NCBI GenBank assembly: GCA_948567375.1
Contig: OX419756.1
Span: 33,086,552 to 33,150,551 of the forward strand
DNA from: Lunularia cruciata
Taxonomy: Eukaryota > Streptophyta > Marchantiopsida > Lunulariales > Lunulariaceae
DNA length: 64,000 nucleotides
Reading direction: 5' to 3'
Within the stretch, counting starts at the first letter, position 1. Every line of letters starts with the position of its first letter. Shown in pieces: positions 51,851 to 64,000 of this stretch. A program made the translations under genes and the position numbers. The notes below the pieces were generated by a model. The model worked only from the letters and a program-made list of their open reading frames with translations, was not told the origin of the DNA and made no database searches.

Positions 51851-52295
51851 CCAAGGTAAGAGATATTTATGAGGTTGTCTAGCACCTTTGAATAAGACAC
51901 ATGAGAATAATAAGTCTTAAGATGAGATTTCTTTTGTCAATGTCTTGATTTATGACATGTTTTTTTTCCTAATTATTTTGTAAATTGTAATTTTCTTTTC
52001 AAGACAAAAATGTTAAATTCTACCTTTCACTATTGCACCTTTTAACCAAAGATGTCCCATTTTTATATTAGACTCTTGGCAAACCATTAATACTCAATAA
52101 ATTGATATTTTAGTATTTTGTTCTGGTTTTAATGAAATAAAATGATGAATATTGTAAAATCTTCCAAGTTCTACATGGAGTTATTTTATTTTCTTCAAAA
52201 TGAAAAGATTTTTTATAACAAATCTTTTCATTTTGAGTTTGTCAATAAAGCAACCATAAAGCAAGCTTTCGAGGAAGACAAGCTTATTTTTCCAT

Positions 52296-52960
52296 ATGGA
52301 TCAAGCAAATTCACATGGAGAATCTGATGAGGGCGTGAAGCCTCACCAAGCAATGGTTGATCAAATAGTTCAAGAGTTTGCATATGTGTTTCTGAATGAT
52401 ATGCCAAAGGGATTACACTTTAATTGTAGTATGCCCTTCAAGATTGAGTTATTGCCAAGAAGAACTCCAATGAGTAGACCAATCTATCAACTCTCACCAA
52501 AGGAATTGGACAAGCTCCAACCAACATTGATTGAGTTGTTTGAGAAGGATTTCATATTGCATATGACATCTTCTTGGGGAGCACCAATACTATTTATTTT
52601 AAAGAAAGATCGAGTACTTTGTTTTTGTATTGATTACCGTAGCCTCAATAAAAAAACAATGAAGAATACATATCTCTTACCTCAATTGATGAATTGCTTG
52701 ATCAATCTAGTAGAGCACTATACTTCTCCAAGTTGGATTTCCAAAGTGGGAGGATGTGAAAATTCTCATTGATAGGGAGGATGTGCAAAAGATTACCTAT
52801 GCACAAGGTATGGGTATTTTGAACAGAGAGTTCTACCTTTTAGGCTCATTGATGCTCCAACAATCTTCATAGATCAAACACATTAGGTGTTGGATGTGCT
52901 ATTGGATTGGTACATGGTGGTGTTCTTGGATGATATTTTGATCTAAAGCAAGATGGAGGC
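52296..52960 (+). pseudogene. Ty3/gypsy reverse transcriptase
   Basis: [28 protein letters not shown] and [20 protein letters not shown] are diagnostic Ty3/gypsy RT blocks. The frame is then lost; VVFLDDILI (about 52918), the catalytic DD box, is still readable in another frame. Confidence 0.82.
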
Positions 52961-53212
52961 AAAACTTGCAAATTATGTGCAAGAAGTCCTAAGATAATTA
53001 CATCAATGGAAGTTTTATTGCACGAAGTCAAAGAATGCCTTTGGTAGAAGGAAGTTACCTTCTTAGATCATAAGATATAATCAAAGTAAATCAAGATAGA
53101 AAAAGAGAAAATCAAGAATATTACTGATTGGCCTACTCCACAGGCTATAGAAGTATGGGTATTTAATGGATTGGCAAGTTTTTAAGAATAATTCATCTAC
53201 TATTATGCTCAT

Positions 53213-53570
53213 GTGGCCGCACCATGGACCGACCTCTTGAGGAAGACCTTAAGGTTTCAATGCACCACCAAGCATGAAGAAGCATTCCAAAAGCTAAAAC
53301 ATATGGTATCTTCAAGACCCATTCTTCAACTATATGATCCTCAACTACCTTGTGTGGTTGACTTTGATGCTTTACCATTGGAGTTGTATTGTAGTAGGAA
53401 TCTCCAAATGGATTACATCCCATTGTCTTTATATCTCATCATCTTTATATCTCATCAACTAAACACTATAGAAAGGAATTACTCTACTCAAGATTGCAAA
53501 CAACTACCAATGGTGTATCCAACCAAGGTATGGAGGCATTATTCCTTGGGGAGACAAATGATCATGTAAA
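53213..53570 (+). pseudogene. Ty3/gypsy RNase H region
   Basis: KHEEAFQKLKHMVSSRPILQ and LPCVVDFDA match the start of the RNase H domain in plant gypsy elements. The catalytic Asp region survives; downstream frame breaks. Confidence 0.65.
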
Positions 53571-53699
53571 TCAATCACAAACCCTTGTTGTAGACATGAA
53601 TTTGGAGCACATGAAGAGTTAACATCATTGATGGGAGAAAAAAATACAATTATTTGACATCAAACTTGAGTATAAACCCGGTAGGTTCCATGTCATCCT

Positions 53700-55255
53700 C
53701 AATGCTCTATCATGATGACCTGATTTGAAATCTCTTCTTCTCATCATGGTGGCAATTACAAAAATGTTAGTTAACTTGAAAGTCCAAAGTGAGTTTAGGA
53801 CAACTTTACACCAAGACTCTTTCTTTTGGATGGTACAAGGTTGTCTTGCAACACACAAATACAACATCTTCTCCTTCAAAGAATGCCTTCTATTTTGTGA
53901 GAATTGGATCTATGTTCCAACCAAGGATGATATATGACTTGTGCGCCTTCAAGAAGCCCATGAATTATCAATCATTGGTCACATAGTGTAGACAAGACCT
54001 TGGGTATCCTATAATGCCAATGGTGGTGGCTCATGGCACAAGATGTTCACAAGTTTGTCCAATCTTGTAAGAGTTTCTAGTGCAATGAGGCCAATAACCA
54101 AAAATCAAGTAGACTCCTTCAACCTCTTTCCATCTCATCTTCTCAATGGGAACACATGAGCTTAGATCTCATCATATCCTTGCCCAAGACAAAGCAAGGA
54201 CATACAAAAATTGTGGTGTTTGTTGATAAGTTGAGTAGGCAAATCCATTTGGCACCAACCTTTGATATAATAATACTCTAACATTTGACATTGTCAAAAT
54301 AGATTTGTGTCAAATTTGACAATTTCTTCAAGCATCATGGAGTGCCTCACGTACTTATCTTTGACCATGATCCTTGAATCACCAAAAAAATTAGCAAACA
54401 CTCTTCTAGCTACTCGGCACCAAACTTGCTTTATTCACGGCCTATAATCTCAAATTGATAGACAAACTAAATGTGTAAATCACACCTTGGAGGATATGCT
54501 TTGTGCTTTTGTCAACATTTACCATACCAATTGGGATGAATGTCGTGTAGTTGCTTAATTTGCCTACAATAATTCCAAACATGCAAGCACCGGATTCTCT
54601 CCCTTCTTCCTTAATTTTGGTGAAGACCAACTTGTTCCATATTCCCTCCTTTCTACTCTTCCATTCATGTCCTTTATACTTCCACCTCCTTGACCATAAT
54701 ATCCTGATACCTACAACAAGCCAAATCTCATCTACTTGTTGCTCAAAATTGTCAAAAAAATATGTGGACCAACATCCTTTTGATCTTACTTATTAACTTG
54801 GTGCTAAAGTCATACTTTCTTGTCATAACCTACAATCTCTCCTTGAAACCCAAGTTCATAAACTTGCCCCTAATTGGATAGGTCCATTTGATGTCACCCA
54901 AATCATTTCTCTTGTTGTTTATTGACTTACCTTGCCTTGTCATATGCACATCCGCCTTGTCTTCATATTTCCAAGTTGAAACTCTTTATTTCTAATCCAT
55001 CTTCCTTTACCTCTCATGTCCAAATCACCCCTCCTCCAGTCTCCATCAACGATCATGAGAAGTATGAAGTTGATCATATCCTTGCATGTTGCCACATTCA
55101 ACATGGTCGCCAACAACATGGTATGTGTGGCTTACAAAGTCCTTTGGAAAGAGTAATCCTTTTATGATGCCACTTGGGAGCCTCTTTCTCATCTCCAAAA
55201 TGCACAAATGGCGGTCCATGAGTTTAAAGTTCCATGGTGACAAGGATGTCACCAA
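53700..55255 (+). pseudogene. integrase with C-terminal chromodomain
   Basis: Segments SQIDRQTKCVNHTLED (about 54447) and YNNSKHASTGFSPFFLNFG (about 54563) are integrase core/C-terminal hallmarks. EKYEVDHILACC (about 55060) and, in another frame, DATWEPLSHLQNA (about 55170) are a chromodomain, which defines chromoviruses and targets insertion to heterochromatin. Many stops. Confidence 0.75.
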
Positions 55256-55272
55256 CTAGCGGTGCAGAAATA

Positions 55273-55750
55273 TATAACAATATGGAGTTACTGACGAGTT
55301 AGTCAAGACTAACAAAGTAGTAAGTATGCCAAATTAGCCAAGAATTATAAAAATATTCTAGAAGCATCTATGAAGCTACTTGGTACCTTTCAAGTATTGG
55401 ATAATGTGCATGCCAAGTGGTAATTTCTAGAGAAAGCTTCTTGGAAAGCTTCTTGGCTAGCTTAGCTTGTATACCAAGTAGGCAACTTCTAGAAAGAAGC
55501 TTCTTGGGAAGCTTCCTAACTAGCCTAACCAAGTAGGCAATTTCTAGAAGAAAGCTTCTTGAGAAGCTTCTTGTTTAGATTGACTTGCACTCTACAAAAG
55601 CGGCTTTTAAAAAGCTTCTCAAGAGCCTTATATGTCCCTATAAATAACAAAGCCCATGCTCATGCTATGCATTTTTCCTCGTTTAAGAGTCCCACTATGA
55701 TCTTTCACCTTGATCTTTAATTCTTTTATTTCTCTCCTTGGTCTTTTACA
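55273..55750 (+). repeat. 3' LTR of the chromovirus
   Basis: 478 bp, TATAACAATATGGAG...GGTCTTTTACA; TG start mutated to TA. Followed by the ATGGT duplication. Confidence 0.88.
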
Positions 55751-55755
55751 ATGGT

Positions 55756-56706
55756 GGTCACCTGATTCCTATACTGACTTCTCTCTTGAATAAGGCTGAT
55801 TGGTGTGGCTTCACTGATAGTTGATGCTTAAAAGTAGTTACTATTGATAAGTCTAGCAAGAGTTTTTTTGGCAACTAGTACACCATTTTAGTATGTAGCA
55901 TTTTTGCTATAAGGATGTATCTTGAAATCTAGGTTGCATCCTTGGGTTGAGGAATCCAACACCTCTACTATGTGCTAAGTAGGTTTTATATTAGACTTTA
56001 ATGCTTTGGATCATCTATTGTTACCACAGGGCTTGTGATGGAAGTCCAAGGCTTTGCAACAGTTTTAATACTACTTTCATTGACTTGAAGAAGTCCTTTG
56101 ACAATATACTCAAGTAAGCTCTCAGGGAGAAACTTAGTGAAGTTAATGCTATAACTAGACTTTATGAGAAGGTGGCTATGAGATCCTCTATGAGTTCTCA
56201 TGATATCTTTAACACATTGAAGAATGATCCAAGACTTATTTGATCAACAATATTATTTGGAATCTTCATTGGTAGTTTGGAGAGAGTTCTCTTAGAGGTA
56301 GAAGCTCTACATGTGCAAGTTGGTTCTTTAATAATATATACATTTCTTTATGCATGTGATATGGTTCTCCTTTCTAAAAAGTTCATTGTTTAAGTTGTTA
56401 ATTTCTCATAGTCTTTTGGAACCAATCAAAGATAAAATCAAACCTTGATAAGTTTAAGGTGATTATGGAGTATCATACTTTTCTACTTTGATTGCCAACC
56501 TCTAGAGTAAGTTTATTTTTATAAATACTTGGCAATTGATTTTTCTCATGAAACTTGCATTAGAAACAAAGTGAGTTTAAGGTTCATAGCTATATATTCA
56601 CTCATAAATTGCTCAAGAATTGCTCATCTTATCACATGAGATTTGATAAAGATACTATTTGTATTACTTGTGTAGCTTATGAAACTCCATGGGTCTTAAA
56701 GTTTGG
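55756..56706 (+). pseudogene. LINE reverse transcriptase fragment, middle part
   Basis: Continuation of the LINE after the chromovirus. Readable pieces are HLIPILTSLLNKA, RLDFNALDHLLL, FIDLKKSFDNIL (RT motif A), LFGIFIGSLERVL, ALHVQVGSLII and LYACDMVLLSKK (the YADD box, degraded). Typical plant LINE RT with many stops. Confidence 0.7.
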
Positions 56707-57120
56707 TGTAACAATATGGAGTTTAGCAACAAAGTTAGTCAAGGCTAACAAAATAGTGAATAGGCCAAATTAGCCTAGAATATTCTAGAAGTATTTAGGA
56801 AGCTTCTTGGGAAGCTCCCCACAAGCTTAACTTGCACCCCAAGTATGTAATTTCTAGAAGGAAGCTTCTAGAAGCTTCCAACCAGCTTAGCTTATGTGCC
56901 AAGTAGGCAACTTCAAGAAGGAAGCTTCCTGGTTAACTTGACTTGCACTCCAAGAAAATGGCTCAAGGAAGCTTCTTGAGAAGCCTTTCAAAGGCCTTGT
57001 ATGCTCCATATAAATACAAGAGCCAAAGCTTATGCTAGGCATTCAGAGTTTTCTTGTATTCAAGTGTCCCAATGTGATCTTCCATTCTCCTATTTCTCTC
57101 CTCGGTCTTGATCTTTTACA
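56707..57120 (+). mobile_element. solo LTR of the chromovirus family, inside the LINE
   Basis: TGTAACAATATGGAG to GATCTTTTACA, 414 bp, with the perfect duplication TTTGG at 56702-56706 and 57121-57125. Somewhat shorter than the other LTRs of its family. Confidence 0.9.
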
Positions 57121-57125
57121 TTTGG

Positions 57126-57810
57126 GGTCTTAGTACTAAGAAGACTTAGTGGAAAAATATTAACAAGATATAGAAAGTCTTATTTTGTGACTAACTTGGT
57201 GTGAGTACTCACATTCTTTATGTTGTGTTGCTTGCTAAGATAGGCTTCTTGCTTCTTGAGGCTAAAGGCTTGTTCTTGGTTTGCACCTTTGTTTGTAGAA
57301 TGAGGTATATGAACCATGAGATGCTTCTTTAACTAGTGCTTTATGTTGTAGAATCTATGGTTGGTATACAAATGTGATTGCTTGGGCTACAATATATTAT
57401 TTGATGACATTGGAAGTGAGACCTTATTGCTCTTTGTTTTACAAGAGTGTGATCAAGGAGCAACATCTACCATCTCTAAAGTATGAACCAGGAAAGTGTC
57501 TTATCAACTATATGTGAATTCTATGGAGGTCTATTGTGAGCAAGACAATCCATTGGTTAAGATAGCTACCTCACTCAAACATAGATCATTACTCAATAGA
57601 GCACTAACTCTCATAGACTTAGTATAGAATAATGGAGTTGAAAGCATATAGATCGTTGTATGAGGCTTTGCACATCATTTTCCATGTGCAAAGTTGACAA
57701 TGAACACCATCTATTTTTTGATTTTTCTTATTATAAATAGATCAAAATTAAGCATCATATTAGTTCCATAGACTTTTTCACTCTTGTGAATTGAGGCTTT
57801 AGCATATGCA
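57126..57810 (+). pseudogene. LINE fragment, C-terminal part
   Basis: Follows the solo LTR and continues the same LINE: KRWKNI-like and LLLEAKGLF pieces, and near the end a Cys/His-like segment in which MRLCTSFSMCKVDNEHHLFFDF matches the 'CxxC...E.H.LF.CP' tail seen in plant LINEs, spread over two frames. Confidence 0.5.
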
Positions 57811-58856
57811 AAGTATATATTGCAATCAAGATTACTTATATTAAGCTGAATATTATAGATTGGTTGTATGTTCTAAGTTATTCCTTATACTCACTTTGCA
57901 TATGATTTATAATTTTTTTTCCAACCTTTCCTCCCATTGAGTTTATGATGCTTTATATCCAATTGTTCATTTTTATAATATGATCTTATTAATCAATAAG
58001 AATTTTATATATTTTATATTCAAATAATCTTGAGCTTAAAAAGGGAAGTCATGATTTGATATAAAGGTGTTGAGATGAAATTTGTATGTGTTAAATGCAA
58101 CAAATAATAAGGATAAATTTTTTATTATTATTTAATCCACTTATGTTGATAAGATATGATACAAAATAATGAAAGGATTATATTAATTCCAATATACATT
58201 TTACCATACTAGGGAATGAATCAGCTAAAATATCATCAACAAAAAATATATGAAACAAATTATGTGACTTTTTTCATTAAAGAGCTCAACCATAAATAAA
58301 ATATTTGAATAAGGATTTCAATATGAACTTTTTTATATAAATATTGAGTTTATAGGTTCATCATGCTTGAGAATTCTTTCTTATGCTTAAAATAAAGCAT
58401 TTATCTTTTGTAAATTTTTTATAATAATTCATCTTTTATTAGAGTTATCGAGTACTATATGGAGTATATCAAGATGTACAATAATTAATTGAACCATGGA
58501 TAAAGAGAAAAATATAAAAAATATAGCTAAATAATGAAGCATAGCTAAATTTAGAATAAATTGAATTTTTTTCATATTTATAATAACTTCAAAATCTCTC
58601 TTATGTAGAAAATATGTTTAGATTGACATCAAATTATATCTTCTCCTTTCTATTATCTACGTGTTTAATATATTTTCAGAATATATTACCATTATATAAC
58701 AAACATTGTCAACTAGCTTCTAAGTATCATATATTGTATATAAAACCATTCAAAATTATCCATACTATTTTTGCACTATTGTAGAGAACTAATTTCAATT
58801 AAATACTTACTTATAGTGGGGAGTATATTACTACAAATTTTAAATATTATATATAT

Positions 58857-58888
<32 letters not shown>

Positions 58889-61800
58889 AGAGCAAGAGCA
58901 ATTCTAGGAATGGGTTATCCAAAATTCATGAGATGCAAATGATAGATAAGCAAGATGTACATGATTCACAATGCTAGAATAGTAGTAAATCCATAAGGTA
59001 GAATGCATAGAATGTAACATGAAGCAAAGACATAATTGAAACAAATTGAGAATAACATATATCTAACAGACTAGTAAACAACATGAAATCAAGAAAATTT
59101 ATGCAAAAATCTATAAGAAATAGGAAATGTTATGTAATAGACTACAAATAAGAAATAAAAATCTATAAGAAATAAGTAGTGCATGAATGATGAAAATGAA
59201 AAACATGGGCTAGAGTTGGGTAGGAACAATCTAGATGTGACAGGTCAAACCATGTAAGGCAAAGTGCAAAGGAAATAATAGGTAGGGAATTAGTTGGGGA
59301 ATGGAGGAGTGGAACAATGCAAGAGCTTGAGGATGGTGTGGCTGTAGAGATATGTCAAAGTGTAACAAGGTAACAAGAGCAAAGCAAAAGAAAGTAGGAT
59401 ATAAAGTATATTGCAACAAGTGCTATGTGTGCTTGAGTCTTGAGACACTAAACAACAAAGGGAAGTAGAATGCGGCCATAATAAACCTCCACAAAAAACA
59501 CATGCAACTTCATCAATACCTCACTTAGTGCCAAAGTAGTTGAGCAATTATTAGTACCCCTCATACCAAGTTTCTGCTCAAAAACTCATGAATGCAAAGG
59601 CAAACTCGGTTGCTCTCATAAAGTGCCGCTCGTAAGTAGTGGGCATGTCAAAGAAATATAAGAATAGAAATGGAAGTATGGAAAGAAAGGGCTAGAAAAA
59701 GTGCATGTTCATAAATAAGCACAAGAGTCTCACCATCATAATGAGGATCAGGCAAGAAAGAAAAGAATACACACAAGTAAGAGGAAGGAAGAAATCAAGA
59801 CATACCTGATGGATCCTTGAAATCACAAACATTCATTAACAGATAGAAAATCCATGACATAGCAATGAGAAATTGTCAAGCAAAGGTTTGGTAGTAATAC
59901 GAGAGGGGAGCAAGAAACATCAATGTTGCACGGGCAGGGATGAGTCTACTTGAATATGAATAGCAAAGGTGAAGAGTAAGAATGAAAGAACAAAGGAGCA
60001 AGGAAAAGCCTAAAAGGACCTAGAGCACCGCATGAAAGGGCAAAGAAAAAAGGGAAAATCTGCCTTGAATGAAGTGATGTACAAGGTGGGCTCACGTGTC
60101 TATAAGCAAAGGCCATGTGTCCATAAGCAAACCTTCAAAGGCCACATGGTAGAAAACCATATATGAATGAAATAGTGGTAGACAATATATATACAAGTCC
60201 AAAAGTCAACTAGAACTCTCGTACAACAATATGGTATTTAAGTCTATGGGATTATATATAGAGGATTTAAATAATAAGATCAAATCATAATTTTACTTCC
60301 TTTCACCTTATAAAACATATTATTTTTTACACCAAGTTTTAATTAGGCTTAGTGATAAATTTATTTATAATGGAGTTGTTTAGATCATATTATCATTGCT
60401 TTTCTACTATTATCTGAGTATGTTAGAATATTTAATCTTTTATTTATGCTCCTTATTTAAAATATTAGAAAATATCTTAGATGTCTATTTTTAGTCCTAT
60501 AAATATAAGATTAAAGTTATTATGCTTATTATCAACCATTCAGACACAATTGTGTTTGAAATCAATTTTTTAAATAGATTATTGTAAAATTTGCCTATAA
60601 TTTACTTGTTTAGATCATACTATCTTTATTTTTGTACTTATTATCTAGACATATTAGAAGATTTAGTTATATTTTTTCATACAGAAATAATAGAAAACAT
60701 CTCAATGAGAAATAAATGTTATAAAGTTTTCTTTGACATCAAGTCTTAAGTAGTTATATTGAAACTACCTTTGGTAAGAGTAGGGACTGGATCTTCCACT
60801 TATGAAATATAGGCTCTCCCAATAATCTTAGAAATTTTATTCATAATTTACTTGTTATACTATATTTACTTATTATATAGACAATTACACTATATTTTAA
60901 ACTCCATTTTTCTATAATAGAGAATATCTTAAGGGGATTGTTAAATCCAACCACTATTTTCTCTAAATTGAAGCACCAAAATCTACCATAGTAGAAGTCA
61001 CTATAACTTGATTATGGTGTATTACTCAAATTTCATGCAAGTCCATACTCATGTGACACATTACCATAGTCTTGTATGAATATGGATTCCACATTTTGGA
61101 TAGTACATTGTGATTGTCTATGGATGTTTATATGATTAACCCTGAGCTTTTTGGACTCTATCAAGTATATGCACTCATTTTGCAAGCAATGGCCCTAGTG
61201 GAGGAGGACAACAACATAAACAATATATAGGTTATGTTTGAAGAGTTAGAGATTGCAAAAGAGGAAAATAATAGCATGGTATTATAGTTGAAAAGGGATA
61301 AAAACGTTTTGATGGCCAAAGTTAAGGAGCTCAATCAACTTATGTATGGGTTGAAAAGTGATTACATTATCTTTGTAATGTTAGAGATTATTCATGATCT
61401 CAAAGTATTTTAGTCATCTTTTGCAATGAATGGTAGCTTTGGGGCTCCTTTGAATAGATTATCATGTAAGTTAGATCATATATTGCTCTCTTAGTGCAGT
61501 AATTGGAGTCTAGTTCTCTTTTTAAGAATAAGGTTGGCCTTATGAGGGTAGCAAATTGAGAGATAGGTCACAGATATTTTTAGCTAAGTCTTTCATATAT
61601 TTTGTTAACTTGACTTGGCAACTGCTTTTGTCAACTTTAGGCTCTAAAAAGTGATTTAACATTTAGTAAGTGGCAACTGAATGTCCATCTTTACTAAAAG
61701 TTTCAATGCATGAAATTCAATTAGTAGATAATTAGGAAGTGGTTGTTGTTGGATTCCAAATATTGGAACAACCCAAAAAACAAAGAATTTGCTATGTAAG

Positions 61801-62185
61801 GTGAAAAATTTAAGATGCAATGAATGCAAGTCAAAGAATATAATACAAGTTATTAGTGTAATTTTTGGCTATAGAGTAAATCATATAGGATGATCAAGAG
61901 ACTTGTGTGTAAACATTGGTTTCTATTATAATGTATAAAGTCAATGTAATGATCAAGTTCACTACATCATATGCTCTATAAAATTTAAAGCTAGAATCTT
62001 ACAAAAGCTACATGACTAAGATCATATATGATGTACATGTCTCCAACATGACCCACCTTCTTGAAGCATATACCCAATTGGACTTCTCTCATCTTTTTAC
62101 AAGTAACATTGTTGCATAGATGCTATTTAGAATCTTGAGTTCTTCATAAGACTTGTCTCTTCTTAGATTAATAAGATATATTTTT
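57811..62185. other. AT-rich DNA with scattered repeats, no gene supported
   Basis: Contains the TA/TG microsatellite at 58851-58888, diverged direct repeats of about 240 bp in 60360-60900 (GTTTAGATCATA(T/C)TATC), and a decayed coiled-coil-coding stretch near 61184-61500 (EELEIAKEENNSM, MAKVKELNQLMYGLKSDY) broken by TAG and TAA. That stretch is probably an old gag. Confidence 0.4.
58851..58888. repeat. TA/TG microsatellite
   Basis: Alternating TA followed by (TG)n and GAGAG. Confidence 0.85.
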
Positions 62186-63419
62186 TGTAATAATATGGAG
62201 TTTACATATGAGTTAGTTGAGACTAACTAAGTAGCAAATAGGCTAAATTAGCCAAGAATTACAAGAATATACTAGAAGTATATAGGAAGGTACTTGGTAC
62301 CTTCCAAGTGTAATACTTCAAGGACAAGAGAAGAGAGAAAACACGGATTGCACACTCAAACATTCGATGCCCCAAGGGAGCACCTTCTCTTTATTATACA
62401 GACAAAGAGGATCTCCTCAAAGGAAGCTCCACCATAGGATTAGGGACACATATAGGTGATATGTCAGCAAGCTCCACCCTTGGATTACTTACTTGGATGT
62501 GTGACATGTCTGGTCTAGGTCCTATCTGGTTGGTCAAACAAGCTTTGACCAGAGGGAATCTTTTAGGGAATCTTCTTGTAGGAATCTGAAAATCACGTGA
62601 GTAAGGTACCGTTGGAAAGCTCTCTACTAGAAAAATTAGGGGGTGGGAAGTCCAGCCTTTACTCCATTAGGGGGGGGGGGGGGGGGGGAATTTGCACATT
62701 TTTGAGGCCTAATTCATCCAAAATTGCCTTCAAAGATTTCAGGCATTTTTCGATTCCTACTCTATTAGTAGAAGTCCACTTTTGGTGATACCTCTTTCTG
62801 ATCTGTTTTGTCCACCATGTGTAACATCCTTCCAGATGTTACCAAACCAATTCTCACCTTTAAATCATATGTCTAACTATTGGTTCTAAGGTTCTCAAAT
62901 CTATTTTGGTTTCTGCCCTATTAGTAGAAGTACTCTTTTGGTGATACTTCTATCTTATCTATTTTAACCATCATGTATAACATCATTTTAGATATTACCA
63001 GACCAAATTTCACATCTAGATCATATGGTTAGCTCTTGGTATTACACCAAGTATCGAGTAATGTGCATGCAAAGTGGTGACTTCTAAGAGGAAGCTTCCT
63101 AGCTAGCTTAGCTTGCATGCCAAGTAGATGGCTTCTAGAAGGAAGTTTCCCAAGAAGCTTGTCAATTATCTTAGCTTGCATGCCAAGTAGGCGGCTTCTA
63201 GAAGGAAGCTTCCAAATTAGGTTGGCTTGCACTCTAAGAAGATGGTTTTTAAGAAGTTTCATGAGAAGTTTCTCATGGGTCTTGTATGTTTTATGTAAAT
63301 ACCAAAGCACAATCTCATGCTTTGCATTCAGAGTTTCCTTCATTCAAGAGTCTACATGTGACATTGCATTCAGATCTTCCATTCTTCCATTCTTGTATTT
63401 CTCTCCTTGGTCTTTTACA
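62186..63419 (+). mobile_element. solo LTR of the chromovirus family, split by a family-B solo LTR
   Basis: TGTAATAATATGGAG at the left and GGTCTTTTACA at the right, flanked by TTTTT on both sides (weak as a duplication because it is low complexity). Subtracting the insertion leaves about 490 bp, the family length. Confidence 0.85.
62309..63046 (+). mobile_element. solo LTR, family B, nested
   Basis: 738 bp, TGTAATAC to GTATTACA, perfect 5-bp duplication CCAAG (62304-62308 and 63047-63051). Contains a 19-base G run at 62670-62688 where the sister copies have short G-rich interrupted tracts. Confidence 0.92.
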
Positions 63420-63424
63420 TTTTT

Positions 63425-64000
63425 CTTGCAAGAAGTACAAGGAAAAAAATATTTAAATTTATAAGCACATTCACCAAATGCATTACATCCAGACAGCCAA
63501 ACAAGTTGATCAACATGGATCATTTCAAGTTTGCAATTTGAGAAGCTCGTGTGATCAACCACTCAAATTAAAGATGATTGAAAGCATTCACTCATAATAG
63601 TTTAGGGTAAATAGATCCCATATTGGAGGTAAGAAATGAAGGCAAACTTGCAAGTACTTCCTTGATAGACTTGACTACTTCTTTTGAAGTGACTTGCATG
63701 TTGATGAATTGTGCAACTAAGCCTAAATCTTCTGATCATTATTTAATTTTCAAGCTCATTGGCCATAGAGTACATTGAATATTGCTTGAGAAATATTACA
63801 TCCTACTCACAACAATGTTACATCCTACTCACACAAGACTATGGTATTGTGTCTTGAGAGTATGAACTCACATGAAATTCCATTTATGCGCCATTGTGAT
63901 TTTGAGTCATCATAGTGATTTAACCTATAGCAGAGTAAGGATGGTAGATCGATTTAGTACAAAAGGTGAGTGTATTTAACAATCCACTATCGTAACTGTA
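63425..64000. other. AT-rich flank, no gene seen
   Basis: No ORF or repeat recognised; includes a short duplicated phrase TTACATCCTACTCACA (63797 and 63817). Confidence 0.4.

Larger units (their letters stand above)
49194..55750 (+). mobile_element. Ty3/gypsy chromovirus, full-length but decayed
   Basis: Two LTRs (49194-49693, 55273-55750) flank an internal region with gag, protease, RT, RNase H, integrase and chromodomain in Ty3/gypsy order. The whole is bounded by the 5-bp target duplication ATGGT (49189-49193 and 55751-55755), so both ends are secure. It interrupts a LINE and is itself interrupted by a family-B solo LTR. Numerous stops and frameshifts. Confidence 0.9.

Overview
The window looks like nuclear DNA of a land plant, most likely a non-seed plant and probably a moss. 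The evidence is a plant-type MCM5 gene with 19 coding exons and short introns, a plastid ascorbate peroxidase with the plant stromal insertion, a plant F-box protein, and heavily decayed plant retrotransposons. The lineage within non-seed plants is an inference; I could not run a search.

Layout. 1-2420: remnants of a coiled-coil ORF and the 3' end of a non-LTR retrotransposon. 3900-19700: a gene island with an F-box gene (+), an intronless stromal ascorbate peroxidase (+), an intronless DRG1-type GTPase (-) with a truncated tandem pseudocopy beside it, and the last exon of a Myb/SANT (trihelix)-like protein (-). 23950-32900: a retrotransposon block. It holds a ~988-bp tandem duplication, then a decayed gag-protease element that also encodes a DNMT3-like cytosine-5 DNA methyltransferase. 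That element runs straight into a non-LTR reverse transcriptase whose 3' tail has structured repeats. 32945-35779: a nearly complete Mutator-like transposon with terminal inverted repeats and a target-site duplication. 36965-43746: MCM5 (-), intact, 730 residues, with two E2F-type sites upstream. 44110-64000: AT-rich sequence holding a nested stack. A LINE is split by a Ty3/gypsy chromovirus, and three solo LTRs of one family and two of another sit in and around it, most with clean 5-bp target-site duplications.

How the parts relate. The host genes are housekeeping functions: DNA replication licensing (MCM5), ribosome-associated GTPase (DRG1), plastid peroxide scavenging (sAPX) and protein turnover (F-box). 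They share no pathway. The most unusual content is the retroelement-borne DNA methyltransferase. Retrotransposons that captured C5 methyltransferases have been reported in dinoflagellates and charophyte algae (de Mendoza et al. 2018, recalled from memory). This copy is dead, and its in-frame stop codons (15 TAG, 3 TGA, no TAA before the end of the recognisable domains) look like deamination at CHG and CG sites.
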